Source: Legionella qingyii (GTDB taxonomy: Bacteria; Pseudomonadota; Gammaproteobacteria; Legionellales; Legionellaceae). From it: DNA of 22,605 nt. Numbering within the stretch: the first letter of the stretch is position 1; the number at the start of each line of letters is the position of its first letter. A program made the translations under genes and the position numbers. Shown here piece by piece: positions 1 through 8,651 of the stretch. The stretch lies in assembly GCF_003184185.1 (NCBI RefSeq), contig NZ_QHJG01000031.1, positions 1 through 22,605 of the forward strand, in the 5' to 3' direction. The notes beneath the pieces were generated by a model. That model was not told where the DNA came from. It saw only the letters and a program-made list of their open reading frames with translations, and ran no database searches.

Positions 1-2
1 CC

Positions 3-428
3 CGGTTATATGTTCGGTAACACCGTCAACGAATGCGATAAGTTCCTAACCTTTTTTTATCGAAAAACTTAAGTCTAGGACGATACCGAAAAATACTACT
101 TACCCAGAGGACCCTATTCCTTGCCCGCTATCTACTTACGTAGGTCGCAAAAATAAACCGGTTAGGCCACGCATTCCGCTCATAACGCCGTTACGACCCT
201 CCACAAAATAAAGTTCGTAAATTAATACTTTTGTTCGCTGTAAATCTTTACCGCCTTTTTTATGAATTTTAAAATTGGGACGGCCTAATACTTATATAAA
301 ACTTTTCAATAGACCTTCTTATAACGTAGTTCGCTGAGTGATCTTCTCCGTTATTAAATGAATTTTAGGAGCTACTAACACCATATTTGGGGTTGTAACC
401 CCAGTTAGGATAGCGGTGGCCGAATATT
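3..428 (+). CDS. C-terminal part of an unrecognised protein, cut by the window edge
   Basis: An open frame of 141 codons runs from the left edge to a TAA at 426-428 in the complemented, left-to-right reading. The visible residues begin ANIQAIVAVAYAIQGLEKNS and end NPIATGL. The segment is predicted soluble and mostly helical, with many Leu, Ile, Lys and Glu residues and no obvious signal, membrane span or catalytic motif. Codon use matches the neighbouring genes. The start lies outside the window, so the full length is unknown. I do not recognise the family; Legionellales genomes carry many such orphan helical proteins, some of them secreted effectors, but nothing here proves that. The coding call is firm and the function unknown. 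Confidence 0.75.
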
Positions 429-434
429 AAAGTA

Positions 435-558
435 GTCCTGAATGCTTTTTGGGGATAGAGAAGCAATTTTTACAAAAATTGAGCCAGTAAATCAGATAGA
501 TGTGAGGGAGTAATTTTTGTAAAAAAACGGAGCTGGAACCCCAAAAAGCATTGAGGAC
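435..558. repeat. 124-bp MITE-like repeat, copy 1
   Basis: Terminal inverted repeats of about 15 bp bound the element: the corrected left end reads CAGGACTTACGAAAAA and the right end is its near-perfect inverse (one mismatch). No open frame fills it. The copy at 1023-1146 has the same length, the same orientation and only a handful of differences. The size, ends and lack of coding suggest a non-autonomous transposable element (MITE); no transposase is visible nearby. Confidence 0.8.
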
Positions 559-820
559 AAACATTGAACCCTCGAGAGAGAAGGAAGCCCCGCTAAAGGG
601 GCTTAGAAGATATGTAGCTACTTTTTTTTCAGGTAGAGATAAGCTGCAGAGCATCGAAACAGGCGCCCTAGGTCTTCTAGACGCGTTTTGTGACCACTAC
701 ATATGAGTTGCTTCGTAGGCGTAACTCACGGTCCAGCGGGTCTTATATTGTAGGCATACGGGAATAAAAAGTCGATATTAGTCTTCCATTCTTGATAGAA
801 TAGGACTATTCCTCTAGTGA
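559..820. other. Spacer between repeat 1 and the DUF1328 gene
   Basis: There is no convincing gene here. A small hairpin (CGGGG/CCCCG) lies at 587-602 and a TATAAT hexamer at 775-780, 40 bp before the downstream start codon, that could be a -10 box; no good -35 is seen. A 35-residue frame at 619-726 lacks a ribosome site and is not called. Confidence 0.4.
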
Positions 821-1003
821 TACAATTTCACCCGCGACCATAAAAACCAATAGCGGTAGCAACGCCCTAATAAACCAAAAGCACCATAACGCAGATGCCG
901 ACGTTCATAGCGATTTCACGAAAAGAAAAATAAATAGTAATAGAAGGACTGGAAAAATTAAAACCGGTATAAACCTTGACGTAGAGAATGACGTCATGGA
1001 ATT
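821..1003 (+). CDS. Small DUF1328/UPF0391 family membrane protein (YtjA-like)
   Basis: This 60-residue protein starts MLKWALVFLVIAIVAGLFGF and is almost entirely hydrophobic, with two membrane spans at about residues 4-24 and 31-53 joined by a short GIASTAASIAK loop. The order of motifs (MLxWAxxFLVIAIxAGxxGFxGIA, then AKxLFFxFxxxFL) is that of the DUF1328/YtjA family, usually 50-60 residues, so it is full length. The start is fixed by a strong Shine-Dalgarno AAGGAG six bases upstream. The family is widespread in proteobacteria; its role is not established and it is often linked to envelope stress. The gene stands alone, bracketed by two copies of the same 124-bp repeat. Confidence 0.85.
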
Positions 1004-1022
1004 AAACACTATTTATGAGAAT

Positions 1023-1146
1023 GTCCTGAATGCTTGTTGGGGTTAGAGAAACAATTTTTTACAAAAATTAAGCCAGTAAATCAGATAGATTTGAGGGAGT
1101 AATTTTTGTAAAAAACGGAGCTGGAACTCTAAAAAGCATTCAGGAC
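1023..1146. repeat. 124-bp MITE-like repeat, copy 2
   Basis: Second copy of the element at 435-558, in the same orientation, with terminal inverted repeats CAGGACTTACGAA... and ...TTTTTCGTAAGTCCTG. It starts 20 bp after the stop codon of the DUF1328 gene. Confidence 0.8.
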
Positions 1147-1163
1147 AGAATAACGGAGATACA

Positions 1164-1193
1164 ACGTTGGCCAAATTTTTCAATGGCCAACGT
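1164..1193. repeat. Hairpin with perfect 9-bp arms
   Basis: TGCAACCGG (1164-1172) is matched by CCGGTTGCA (1185-1193) across a 12-base AT-rich loop. It lies downstream of the decayed dehydrogenase gene and may stop its transcription, but no clear U-tract follows on either side. Confidence 0.5.
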
Positions 1194-1225
1194 GTCGTTG
1201 ATAACTAAGTAATACTTATCCTTAA

Positions 1226-1621
1226 AATACTATCTCTCCGTTATAGTTATTGTTTTGCTATTGCCTGTAGCGAAAAGTCCTGAGCAAGTATACGCAGTAA
1301 GTGAACAACCTATCCTTAATTAAGCTATAGTCTATGCTACAATACAAACGGTGTCTTTAGCTCGTAAAGAACTCAAAGGAATTAAGAATTTTGTATTAAA
1401 AGTAGTTGTTGCTAAAACCAACTCATCGGGGGAACTCGATTCAACAACGATAACCCGAGTATTAACAATATCCAATTTCAGTAAGGAAGAAGCGTTTTGA
1501 CGAGGTTAGGAAGTACTGTCGAAAGCGTAGCGGCTGTGCTTAGTTGTTTCGTTGGTTGAGGGTGTACTAGTGGATGAAATTTAAACGACTGACTACCCGG
1601 ATGAACTGACTGATGCGGTTA
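1226..1621 (-). pseudogene. Decayed zinc-type alcohol dehydrogenase (YahK-like), 5'-truncated and with its NAD-binding domain deleted
   Basis: Reading right to left, a frame of 131 residues begins just after an in-frame TAG and reads IGVVSQVGPSVSKFKVGDHV, then GVGCFVDSCRRCESCHEGLE, which holds the four-cysteine structural-zinc motif of medium-chain dehydrogenases. After ENYVLRI it jumps directly to KETQEMLDFCGKHNIVSDIE and ends ...YRFVIDIASLS. In YahK-type enzymes (about 350 residues) these blocks are separated by roughly 145 residues containing the Rossmann GxGGxG nucleotide site. The N-terminal catalytic-zinc region before GHEI is also absent. The reading frame is kept across the internal deletion, but the product cannot bind NAD(P) and would be inactive. 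It lies downstream of, and in the same direction as, the 404-residue effector-like gene, separated from it by a terminator. Confidence 0.85.
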
Positions 1622-1712
1622 GATTAGTTTAGTCCGCCGCAAGTATATCGACTGCTATACCTTATTCGCTTACGTTGAGTAGTTGTTTCGATGTCACGAG
1701 TATTTCTTAGAA

Positions 1713-1742
1713 TTTTTATTAACGACCGGAATGTACCGGTCG
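1713..1742 (-). terminator. Rho-independent terminator of the 404-residue gene
   Basis: Right to left: GCTGGCC, a six-base loop, GGCCAGC, then AATTATTTTT. It starts 11 bases after the TAG of the 1754-2968 gene, so it fits as that gene's terminator. Confidence 0.85.
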
Positions 1743-1753
1743 TGTTCGTGTTA

Positions 1754-2968
1754 GATCTAACAATAAGGGTTTACCCCTTAAAGAAATAGATTAGGTAGTT
1801 TTTATGGCGGAAATCTTTTTTCCAAAAGAAGTTTCCAAAGATTAAAAGACTCCCTCAGCCAAAAGCATAATTTTTTGCAAGGATCTATTGGAACAAATCT
1901 CATTTAAAGCCAGTTGTGAGGCCCTTATTATCATTCTGGGCGTTATTAAGGTGGATAACGGAACTATGTTTGTTACTAACTAAAGTTATAACCTAAGTTA
2001 AGTAATATGGTGAAACGGGTTGGTGCTTTAAACGGTTTGAGTGGAAAACGCGAAAAATAACTACACAGCGTGCACGAAAATTTGCGAAGTTTTGACAAAA
2101 AACTGTATCCTAATAACTTTTTAACTCGTGGGCGTAGCTGGTCTAACCTCAAATTATCAACACGTCAATCTCGATGCGAACTTATTAAACCTAGTTTTAA
2201 CAATAATTGTTATCCACCTAGTAACCCGCGCGGTCTGAGTATCCAAAAGCAACGAAATGCTCAGTCGAGTATATTAAATAGTGACTCGAGTAAATCATTG
2301 ACTATTTTAAATACAAGAAGCGCACATTAGCGGTTGTACCGACGCTTAAAGAAAGGATGAAATCCGTTCCGGAGAACTTGGCTTCGAACCAGTTTTACGA
2401 AACTATTTACCAATAGTTGAAATAGCTCATTCACGTTATGGTCAAGACTCTCAAAGAATAGTATTTAATGTATTTCTTTTTCAAAAGAAAAGTCCTCTTC
2501 ATCACTGAGATTTAGTTCAAGACTATTTAGTGGACAACGGTGTTTGTCTCTTCTGCTAAACTAACGGACAAGTTACAAAAGTAGACCTTATTATTTGAGT
2601 GTCTTACATGATCCACATGGTACAGCTACTGCTCCACGTAGTTATGTTCATGAAAAACCTTGAAATACATGTTAAGGTAATTGCTAAACCTACTTGACAA
2701 AAAAAAAGAGGAGTGATTAACTTCCAAGAACGTTTAATCCTTGTTCCGGCTTGAGGTCACTACTCACGAAAAATGGTAGACTTTGTATTTCTCATGGAAA
2801 TAGCGGACCTGCTTTTTGTGTAAAGTCTCTGTATGGAACATCGCCTACATCATGTGGACGACGGAGCTCGTGGTACATAAGTTATTATAGGTAAACAAGA
2901 TCGACGACAAGAAGTATTACGTTCGGCCGAACCGAATTAACCAAGCGTTATTAAACCATATTCCTGTA
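1754..2968 (-). CDS. Unrecognised 404-residue effector-like protein
   Basis: The protein runs from MSLYQIIANQLSQAGLHYEE to ...LDKEIPHLGITI. I do not recognise the family. The N-terminal half is mixed (a segment with DAPRHRHGTPSTFCEF near residue 120) and the C-terminal half is charged and helical. One hydrophobic stretch at about residues 330-355 (SIIVCIKAIGGIIAGLTIIP) could be a membrane hairpin or span; there is no N-terminal signal peptide. This architecture, one internal hydrophobic segment in an otherwise helical cytosolic-type protein, is common among Dot/Icm substrates of Legionella and Coxiella, but that is inference. The stop is followed at once by a strong terminator. The ATG is the first in the frame; no strong Shine-Dalgarno is evident before it. 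The coding call is firm, the role unknown. Confidence 0.85.
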
Positions 2969-3179
2969 TTAAAATTTATTTATATTTTTTCTATCGCCTA
3001 AAATTGTTTATATATTCGGTTAATGTAAGATTAAAAAAATAGTACACTAATTTAAAAAATGAACCTAATAGTTAATTTAGGTTTAAATCTCCCACTCCTC
3101 TATCTTTCGCTTCTTGCAAATAACCCCACTACCTACAAAATTATGCTCCTCATTTGTAAGTCGGTTACCAAGTTTAACA

Positions 3180-3260
3180 ACGGAACAACCACGCACTTCA
3201 CTTTGGGCCACCACGTTTCTAAAGGACCCACTTCCGTAAAACGGAAGTGAGTCCAATGTA
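3180..3260. repeat. REP-like palindrome (CCTGGGTGAAGG family) after rne
   Basis: A near-perfect stem, CCTGGGTGAAGGCA / TGCCTTCACTCAGG (3224-3254) with a three-base loop, sits 17 bp beyond the rne stop, with related sequence (GTGAAGTGAAACCCGG) on its left. The family recurs at 7672, 13719, 18491 and 19629. It may double as the rne terminator. No complete gene is seen between 2969 and 3270. Confidence 0.75.
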
Positions 3261-3270
3261 CAATAGGTGA

Positions 3271-5211
3271 AATAAGAAAATAACGACCAAGAGAAAAAAA
3301 TAACGAAAGAGGAAACCGTCGTCAGCGAAATTGTAAAGGAACAACGACGACTGGACAAAAAGATGCTAAGACCAAACTTCCTCTTGACGACGGACATAAC
3401 CGAGCAACGACAACTAATGGTGATCCGGCTGCAGCAGCCAAAACACTAGAAGCTAGTGGTCAAGGAAATCTACTAAAACGAACACCAACTAATGCCGAAC
3501 CGTAAAAAAATCGAACTTAGACGCCCTAACTTCGACTTCTCAGACATACGGGTGGTTTATTCGAGCTGGTATTTGCAAATTACTTTGATCAAACTCGCGA
3601 AAAATGCCCAACTACAAGGCATTTACCGAACTGACGGCCAAGTAGTGCATTTCTTCAAAGACGGAGTGACGGTCGTTCCACATTAAGTCCAACGACCTAA
3701 TTTCTCATTGACCCAAAAAATCTGAATGGGTGTAATAGGAGAAACTCCGCTCATTAGCATATAACACCATTCACGTATATTCCTAACCGCTATTAATAAT
3801 GACTTTGCGGCACAGAAAAAAGTTACAGAAATTACTTTAATGCGAAGAGTAACTACTACTTCCAACGGTAAAGACGTCCTTCGACATGAACCTAGAGTCG
3901 CCAGAAGAGGAAATTACGAAGAAGAAGCTATTCTGCACAATATCTCTCTGGTACTCTGACTTACAATGCTTGTCATGGAGCAGGAAGTGTTGCACCCGTT
4001 TGAAGAACTCGCGAAAGTGGGTTACTATTAGAATCCGCAACTGCGCTGTAAAGATTTTCTGGTTTAGCTCTCTATGCGGGTTGGACTTAGGCACGAGATA
4101 GACGGACATTGCGAAGAAAATTCGCTAAAAGGTGTAGTGCAACTAAAAATGACCTTGAGTATAGCTATTTTAGCTATTGCTGGTCTGGTGGGTTTAGTGC
4201 ATCTGCGTTAACCGCACGTTAAAGCAGTCGACGAAGTTATAAACACAACTTCCGACAACGAAGCTATAGACGAGGTGGTCAACGAAACCGACTCAAATGT
4301 AGTTAACTTTGGTCTCGAAGCCAAGCCAGTTAGTGGTTTCGTGGAGGTCTGCCGTTGTATTGAACCGCAACTATACGTCAAAGATAAACCGAAAGTTAAA
4401 CTATCTTCAATTTGTTTCCCTATGACGACAACATTTCGAAGTTTAATCCATTTTTAAGCCCAAAATGCGCGAGTTATATAACGAACCGAAATTACATCCT
4501 TTAGACTAGTAGTTACTACTAAAGCGACTAACTGAATGCATTCAATAGCGCTTACCTTGCTTATTACTGTAGTGGAAGAACCACTTAGTTCGTTCCTCGT
4601 TCAAGACATAATATTCGGACAAACTAACTAACGGTAACTAATGTGTCGTATAGGTCCAGTAGAACATTGAGAAGGACCGAAAACGGTTGAGGCCGACACG
4701 CCTACTATTCAGGGTATAGAAGCCCATCGCAGTCACGCAACTCACAAAGTGCATTAAGTAGCGCGAGAAGAGGGAGCTATGCAGACCTCTATGGTGGTCT
4801 CGCTCCCAACAAACCGTAGTCTTGTTCCATCGTTGGCCGGTTCCATTATATCCATCACTCACGTCGTGGAAATGACGGTGCGAGAAGAAACAGATGAACT
4901 TGATTATTGAGGACTGGAAGTGCTTAATTGCTTCACTAACCACCGAAAAGTAGTGGTTTAAGAAGTCCTAAAAATGAATTTATAAGTCCACGTTAAAGAA
5001 ATTCACCGTTCTTTGGAACCGCAAATCTCGGCATAAGATGTTTTTGCCGTAGCTCCGAACCGAGGGCAGACCATTGCCAACGAAATATTTATAAGGGGAA
5101 AAAGAAGTGAAGTGGTCCTGTGAGTTACAGGTCCAGTTTATTTATTGCCAGAAATTGTTCACGTTGTGCTTGAAGGAGTCAAACGTAGCGTAACTAATTG
5201 TAAAAAAGGTA
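3271..5211 (-). CDS. rne: Ribonuclease E, short form
   Basis: RNase E is the essential endonuclease of mRNA decay and of rRNA/tRNA processing, usually at the inner membrane. The 646-residue product starts MEKMLINAMQTEEVRVALVK, closely like the E. coli start. The order is S1 RNA-binding domain (about 35-125), RNase H-like and DNase I-like parts, catalytic Asp304 and Asp347 (E. coli D303/D346) in SIDVNSA and VVIDFIDM, and the zinc-link CPRC at 405-408. From about residue 500 the tail is short and low-complexity: an amphipathic TSFIKRLWSSLFGG at 541-554 that resembles a membrane-targeting helix, then a basic Arg/Gln-rich stretch with RRRR at 592-595. E. coli RNase E is 1061 residues, so most of the degradosome scaffold is missing. 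It is transcribed away from rluC, a common gammaproteobacterial arrangement. Confidence 0.97.
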
Positions 5212-5240
5212 GATTATGGGGTATTAATCCCGCGGCAGTA

Positions 5241-5828
5241 AATTCAACTCTATCATATTCCGAGTTTTATGGAATCTCCAAGTTAACCTATATGACTGTA
5301 AAGATGCGAAAACTGACTACAGACCTAAAAGACACGAAGCTACGTATGTAGACATACGACACAACGGTATAAACTTTTGGGCCCGCAAAGTGGCGTTCTT
5401 CGATTATCCAGTCATCGTGGACCTTAACTTGTTATTCGCTACACTAGAAATTCGCTTGGGTACCGGAACATTTGTCTGAAATGCGTCAAAGGGACGAGTT
5501 GTCTGGAGAAAACTTTGCGATGACGTCTTCTACTGACGCAGCGGCCATGCCACGAGCTTAGAAGTACATGACGTCTCATGTGAGGTAAAGAAACGAAGCG
5601 AAAGGGCTCGTAAACAAAAGAACGTCGCTCAAAGCTTTCTCCAGATTACTTTCCACGTACGAGACTTTATATGACCAATGTTTAGTTTGCCCATCTTTAT
5701 ACTTCGGTTTCCGCACGCTTTCGGGACTTTATTAAACATTAGCCATATTTCGTACAGACCGTACGCATCCAAAGACAGTTTTTATACGAGTTAAATAGAG
5801 ACCGTAACCCAACGAAGGAATATAGACG
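5241..5828 (-). other. Spacer between rne and rluC with one long open frame of doubtful status
   Basis: Right to left, 195 codons stay open from after a TAA at 5829 to a TAA at 5241-5243. The frame runs straight through the 144-bp repeat at 5502-5645. The first ATG is at 5612 (MLGKAKQRNGVYSAVHEDSS...), inside the repeat, giving at most 123 residues; the part downstream of the repeat reads MGSLKDHIAYCSIPGATDLL and ends EPYTIST. No Shine-Dalgarno is seen, and the product resembles nothing I know. It may be a chance frame, a remnant, or the rne 5' leader, which is long in many bacteria. Confidence 0.3.
5502..5645. repeat. 144-bp repeat with 16-24 bp terminal inverted repeats
   Basis: The ends read AGACCTCTTTCGAAAC and, inverted, AGACCTCTTTTGAAAC, with imperfect pairing continuing to about 24 bp. 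Between them lies GC-richer sequence than the surroundings. From memory, very similar elements beginning AGACCTCTTTCGAAAC are dispersed through Legionella genomes; this was not searched. It is probably a non-autonomous mobile or palindromic element. Confidence 0.7.
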
Positions 5829-6048
5829 AATTTACCTTCGCGATAAAGAGTACATTGATATTAAATTGTTCATTAGTGAGTAAATCCCGCCCAATTTTGG
5901 GTTAGTGGAATTGCTAGTCGTATATGAAATTTCATTTATCAGTGCGAAAAAAATAAATTTACGCAATATTAAGCCAACGTACCTTTAAAAAGGTGCGATG
6001 ACCGCTAGTATGGTTTTTTTAGTGCGGGTCGTTTGTCCAAATAACTGT

Positions 6049-7005
6049 TACTCACTTCATTCAATATTTCTTTAGTCATTACTTCTTCTTCCCGTTGCAG
6101 ACCTATTAATAAACTAAGCATAAAACTTTCCACAAGGGTTTTCGGTATAAATATCTTAATAGGCACCACCACTCCAAGCTCAATTATTTTTTTCTCGTGT
6201 TCGGTTAAGTTCCAACGTACGACCGCTGTCACATGCATAAGGGGGTTAAGCGGACAGTCTTAGTTTTCTCCACAAACATCCACTACGTAACCGTTTTGCC
6301 GATTTACTTACGTAATAAAAACTTCTAAGGACAAAAAACCATTAATTATTCGGACGTCCATAACGACAAGTACCGCCTTCACCAAACTCAGAGCCACAGT
6401 AGCTTCGCAACTCTTTTTGTTCTGTTCTAAATCGGATAAATCTTAACTAAGTAGCAGAACTATTCCTTTGAAGCCCAACAGAAAACAATCGGTTCTTTTC
6501 TTCATGAAACTCTCGCTACGTACGTAACGAACTCAGTGCACTTCATGTTTTCTGAATAACCCGCAATGACTGAGTAGCGACCCTTCCATTTTTTGTTCAC
6601 TGACAAGCACGGCGTGATCTTTTTTTATGAAATTTTAGTCCACTCGCATAACAGAGCCAATTTCTTCTTCCTTTTCGAAGCCTTTGTCCTAAATTCGAAG
6701 AACTTTTGATAGTCGTCCGGACAACCCAACTCCGCTGAGGATTTTGACCCGCATGTGTGGTTTAGGCACATGTATCGCGGGTAAACCCCGTACAATATCA
6801 ACCGCTATTTTTTATACCTCGTGAACGTCCTCTTTATCTTCCCTATCTATTAGTCGTAGTAGCAGAAAAAAATGTACGCGCTCGGTAAGTTAAACTTAAC
6901 TTACCGTGTTTCGTAAACAAAGTTCGACTACGTCTATTGGTAAAAAGATGGCGTGATTTTGTTAATGCACGCTCCTCGCATCACTCGTTACTCGTTAGGT
7001 ATACT
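6049..7005 (+). CDS. rluC: 23S rRNA pseudouridine synthase RluC
   Basis: RluC makes pseudouridines 955, 2504 and 2580 in 23S rRNA (E. coli numbering). The 318-residue product matches the usual 319. It starts MSEVSYKEISNEEEGQRLDN; an S4 RNA-binding domain covers about residues 16-65 (GQRLDNYLIRIL...RVNKKRA), followed by the catalytic domain with the signature HRLDKETSG, whose nucleophile is Asp138, and a late TGRTHQIRVH motif typical of the RluA/C/D group. It is divergent from rne. A TATAAT at 5966-5971 may be its -10 box, without a clear -35. Its 3' end overlaps the next gene by 17 bp, so the two are co-transcribed. The start ATG is the one that gives the family's N-terminus. Confidence 0.97.
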
Positions 7006-7666
7006 AAATCACCATAAACTGACCCTTCCATGATAACGCCTATGACATCCTTAGCAAAATGTATATCAACGATGTCTTCGTTTAAACAACCCTAAACCGT
7101 TAAAACTAGGAATGGTCCGTTCTTTTATACAACTCAACCCAAATCATGTTCGAAACTCCTTTTGTATAGGCGTAAACTGCTGTTGTGTTGTGGTTGTTAA
7201 TAATGTCCGTCATGTTAATCGATACGTAAGAGCAAGTTGACTACACACAAACTACGGACCCCACGCACTTGACTAGGTAGTTTACGTACTCCGCTTTTAT
7301 TGGGAGCGCTAACGTTGGTTATTTCCTGTCGTTAGGAACAATGCGCGAAACGTCTGATGCCCAGAACTATTATATAAATTTTATTGAGCGAGACGTCCTG
7401 TCCAAGGACGATTTGGAACAGGTGTTTACAACCTTCTTTAATAACTTCTCGTGCCACCTTGTCGTCGATGCTGTAATTACTATCCGCTAAGCGAATGGCT
7501 ATACCTTTACCGTTTTCCACGAGTTCAATGACGACATCCTTATCTGCAAATAGTGGTCGTTCTTCTTAGACGTGAATTTCGACGACCCCGTCATCAGCAT
7601 AAACTACTAATACTTGTTTATCGTCTAAAAAATTTAAATAGCTTCTCATCATTTGGTGTCTGTATC
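6989..7666 (+). CDS. HAD-family phosphatase, phosphoglycolate phosphatase-like
   Basis: A 225-residue haloacid dehalogenase superfamily hydrolase, start MSNPYDLVVFDWEGTIADTV. Motif I is DWEGT at 11-15: the nucleophile Asp11 is present but the usual second Asp of DxDGT is Glu13. Motif II is AIATNK, motif III lies around AKPCPQML, and motif IV is GDSLTDMEMA. A helical cap sits between motifs I and II, as in the Gph-like (COG0546) group. The substrate cannot be read from the sequence; 2-phosphoglycolate or another small phospho-ester is likely. The start codon lies inside rluC (17-bp overlap), implying translational coupling, and the rluC-HAD pairing is common in gammaproteobacteria. Confidence 0.9.
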
Positions 7667-7671
7667 AATAG

Positions 7672-7735
7672 ACATCGGACCCGCTCCTTAATCTAATTAC
7701 TCGGCGCTAAGGGCTCGAGTTCAAACAAGTCCGAC
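7672..7735. repeat. REP-like palindrome (TGTAGCCTGGG family)
   Basis: It begins TGTAGCCTGGGCGAGG and ends with an inverted CAGGCT, just after the HAD stop codon. It belongs to the same family as the copies at 13784 and 19629, but the arms are shorter. Confidence 0.6.
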
Positions 7736-7806
7736 CTAAAATAAAAACTTGATGAGTATCCTACCCCCAACGAAATAAAGCATAATACATTTCCCTCATA
7801 GTTCGC

Positions 7807-8370
7807 AACTCATGTAATTGGTCAAATGGTTTAAATAATTGAAACGACGCGTAGCAAAACTAAGGTCATAAACAATAACATAAAATAAATGGCAAAAGTA
7901 AACGTGTATACAACCGTCGTTCGTAAAAACGGCGTCGTTCGAAATGACTAACCAACCTACCAAAAAACCGTGCATTCGAGTTCTACTACAGAGGTAAACC
8001 ACGAAAAGAACTAGGACAGCGTCTGTTTAATGACCAAAGATCGTCGAATAACGAGAACCAGCCTCGATTTCTCTAATTAATGTAATGATAGGGCCGCTAA
8101 CACTAACAACCGGCACTTTAACAATAAAGTCGTAATGCCCTCACCTACCGACTTCAACCGTCTGCACGTTCACAATGTCAGCCAATACATCCTTTTTAAT
8201 TTTGAAAAGACGTTTACTAGCGAAACAAAAATAATAATCGTAAATTAAGCAATCTGTGTACCCCACCTTAAAACCCAAAACAGGACGAAATACACCGGCG
8301 TTAAAATTGCTAAACCAGCTACTAATAAATGGACCGTTAACGTACCGGTCTTAATTGCTTTTTTTTAATT
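7807..8370 (+). CDS. pgsA: CDP-diacylglycerol-glycerol-3-phosphate 3-phosphatidyltransferase
   Basis: PgsA makes phosphatidylglycerophosphate from CDP-diacylglycerol and glycerol-3-phosphate, the committed step to phosphatidylglycerol and cardiolipin, in the inner membrane. The 187-residue product has the expected length and several hydrophobic spans. The CDP-alcohol phosphotransferase signature DG(x2)AR(x8)G(x3)D(x3)D is complete in DWLDGFLARKLKMMSPFGAF followed by LDPVADK. Translation appears to start at TTG (giving MSTLTSLPNLLTLLRIV): AAGGGAG lies 9 bases upstream, an in-frame TAA blocks earlier starts, and the N-terminus matches the family. tRNA genes for Gly, Cys and Leu follow, an arrangement seen in other gammaproteobacteria. 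Confidence 0.96.
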
Positions 8371-8378
8371 TAAATAAT

Positions 8379-8406
8379 AACTGTCGCAGAATTTAAAGCC
8401 ATCTTA
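8379..8406 (+). promoter_or_regulatory. Sigma-70 promoter for the tRNA cluster
   Basis: TTGACA (8379-8384), a 16-base spacer and TAGAAT (8401-8406) precede tRNA-Gly by 16 bases. It is close to consensus and well placed for a stable-RNA operon. Confidence 0.8.
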
Positions 8407-8422
8407 GTGTGGGGCATCTCTG

Positions 8423-8498
8423 CGCCCTTATCGAGTCAACCATCTCGTGTTGGAACGGTTCCAACCCCAGCGCTCAAGCTCAGAGCAAAGGGCGAGGT
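8423..8498 (+). tRNA. tRNA-Gly (anticodon GCC)
   Basis: This 76-base tRNA includes an encoded CCA. The acceptor arm starts GCGGGAA and closes with TTCCCGC; the D-arm holds AGCTCAGTTGGTAGAGC, and the anticodon GCC is at 8456-8458 in an ACCTT...AAGGT stem. The T-arm has GTTCGAGTC. All stems pair only in the complemented reading, which is independent proof of the inverted polarity. Confidence 0.98.
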
Positions 8499-8567
8499 TT
8501 AATTTCGCTGTTGTTTTCAGCGAAAAAAAAATCTCGAATTTCTTCTTCATAATCTTCATAGTTTACT

Positions 8568-8641
8568 CCGACACACCGTCTCACCAGTACGTCGCCGGAC
8601 GTTTCGGCACATGCGGCCAAGCTAAGGCCGGAGTCGGAGGT
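8568..8641 (+). tRNA. tRNA-Cys (anticodon GCA)
   Basis: This 74-base tRNA with encoded CCA starts GGCTGTGTGGCAGAGTGG. The anticodon GCA is at 8600-8602, within CGGCCTGCAAAGCCG, and the T-arm is GCCGGTTCGATTCCGGC. The acceptor stem has one T-T mismatch at pair 6; the rest pairs well. It is 69 bases after tRNA-Gly. Confidence 0.97.
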
Positions 8642-8651
8642 ATTTATTTAA

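Noticed and set aside
619..726. A 35-residue frame starting MKKKSISIRRLVALSAGS upstream of the DUF1328 gene
   Set aside because: It has a weak signal-peptide look, but there is no Shine-Dalgarno and no resemblance to a known small lipoprotein; the length is expected by chance.
3050..3400. Left-to-right frames between the effector-like gene and rne, including one starting MDVLIRGVNIQPMVQIVALL
   Set aside because: The frame runs into rne on the opposite strand and through a palindromic repeat; no family is recognised. It could be a gene fragment, but cannot be supported.
5762..5896. A 44-residue frame MRRFLSKICSIYLWHWVASL, left to right
   Set aside because: There is no ribosome site and no family match; it overlaps the doubtful opposite frame in the rne-rluC spacer.
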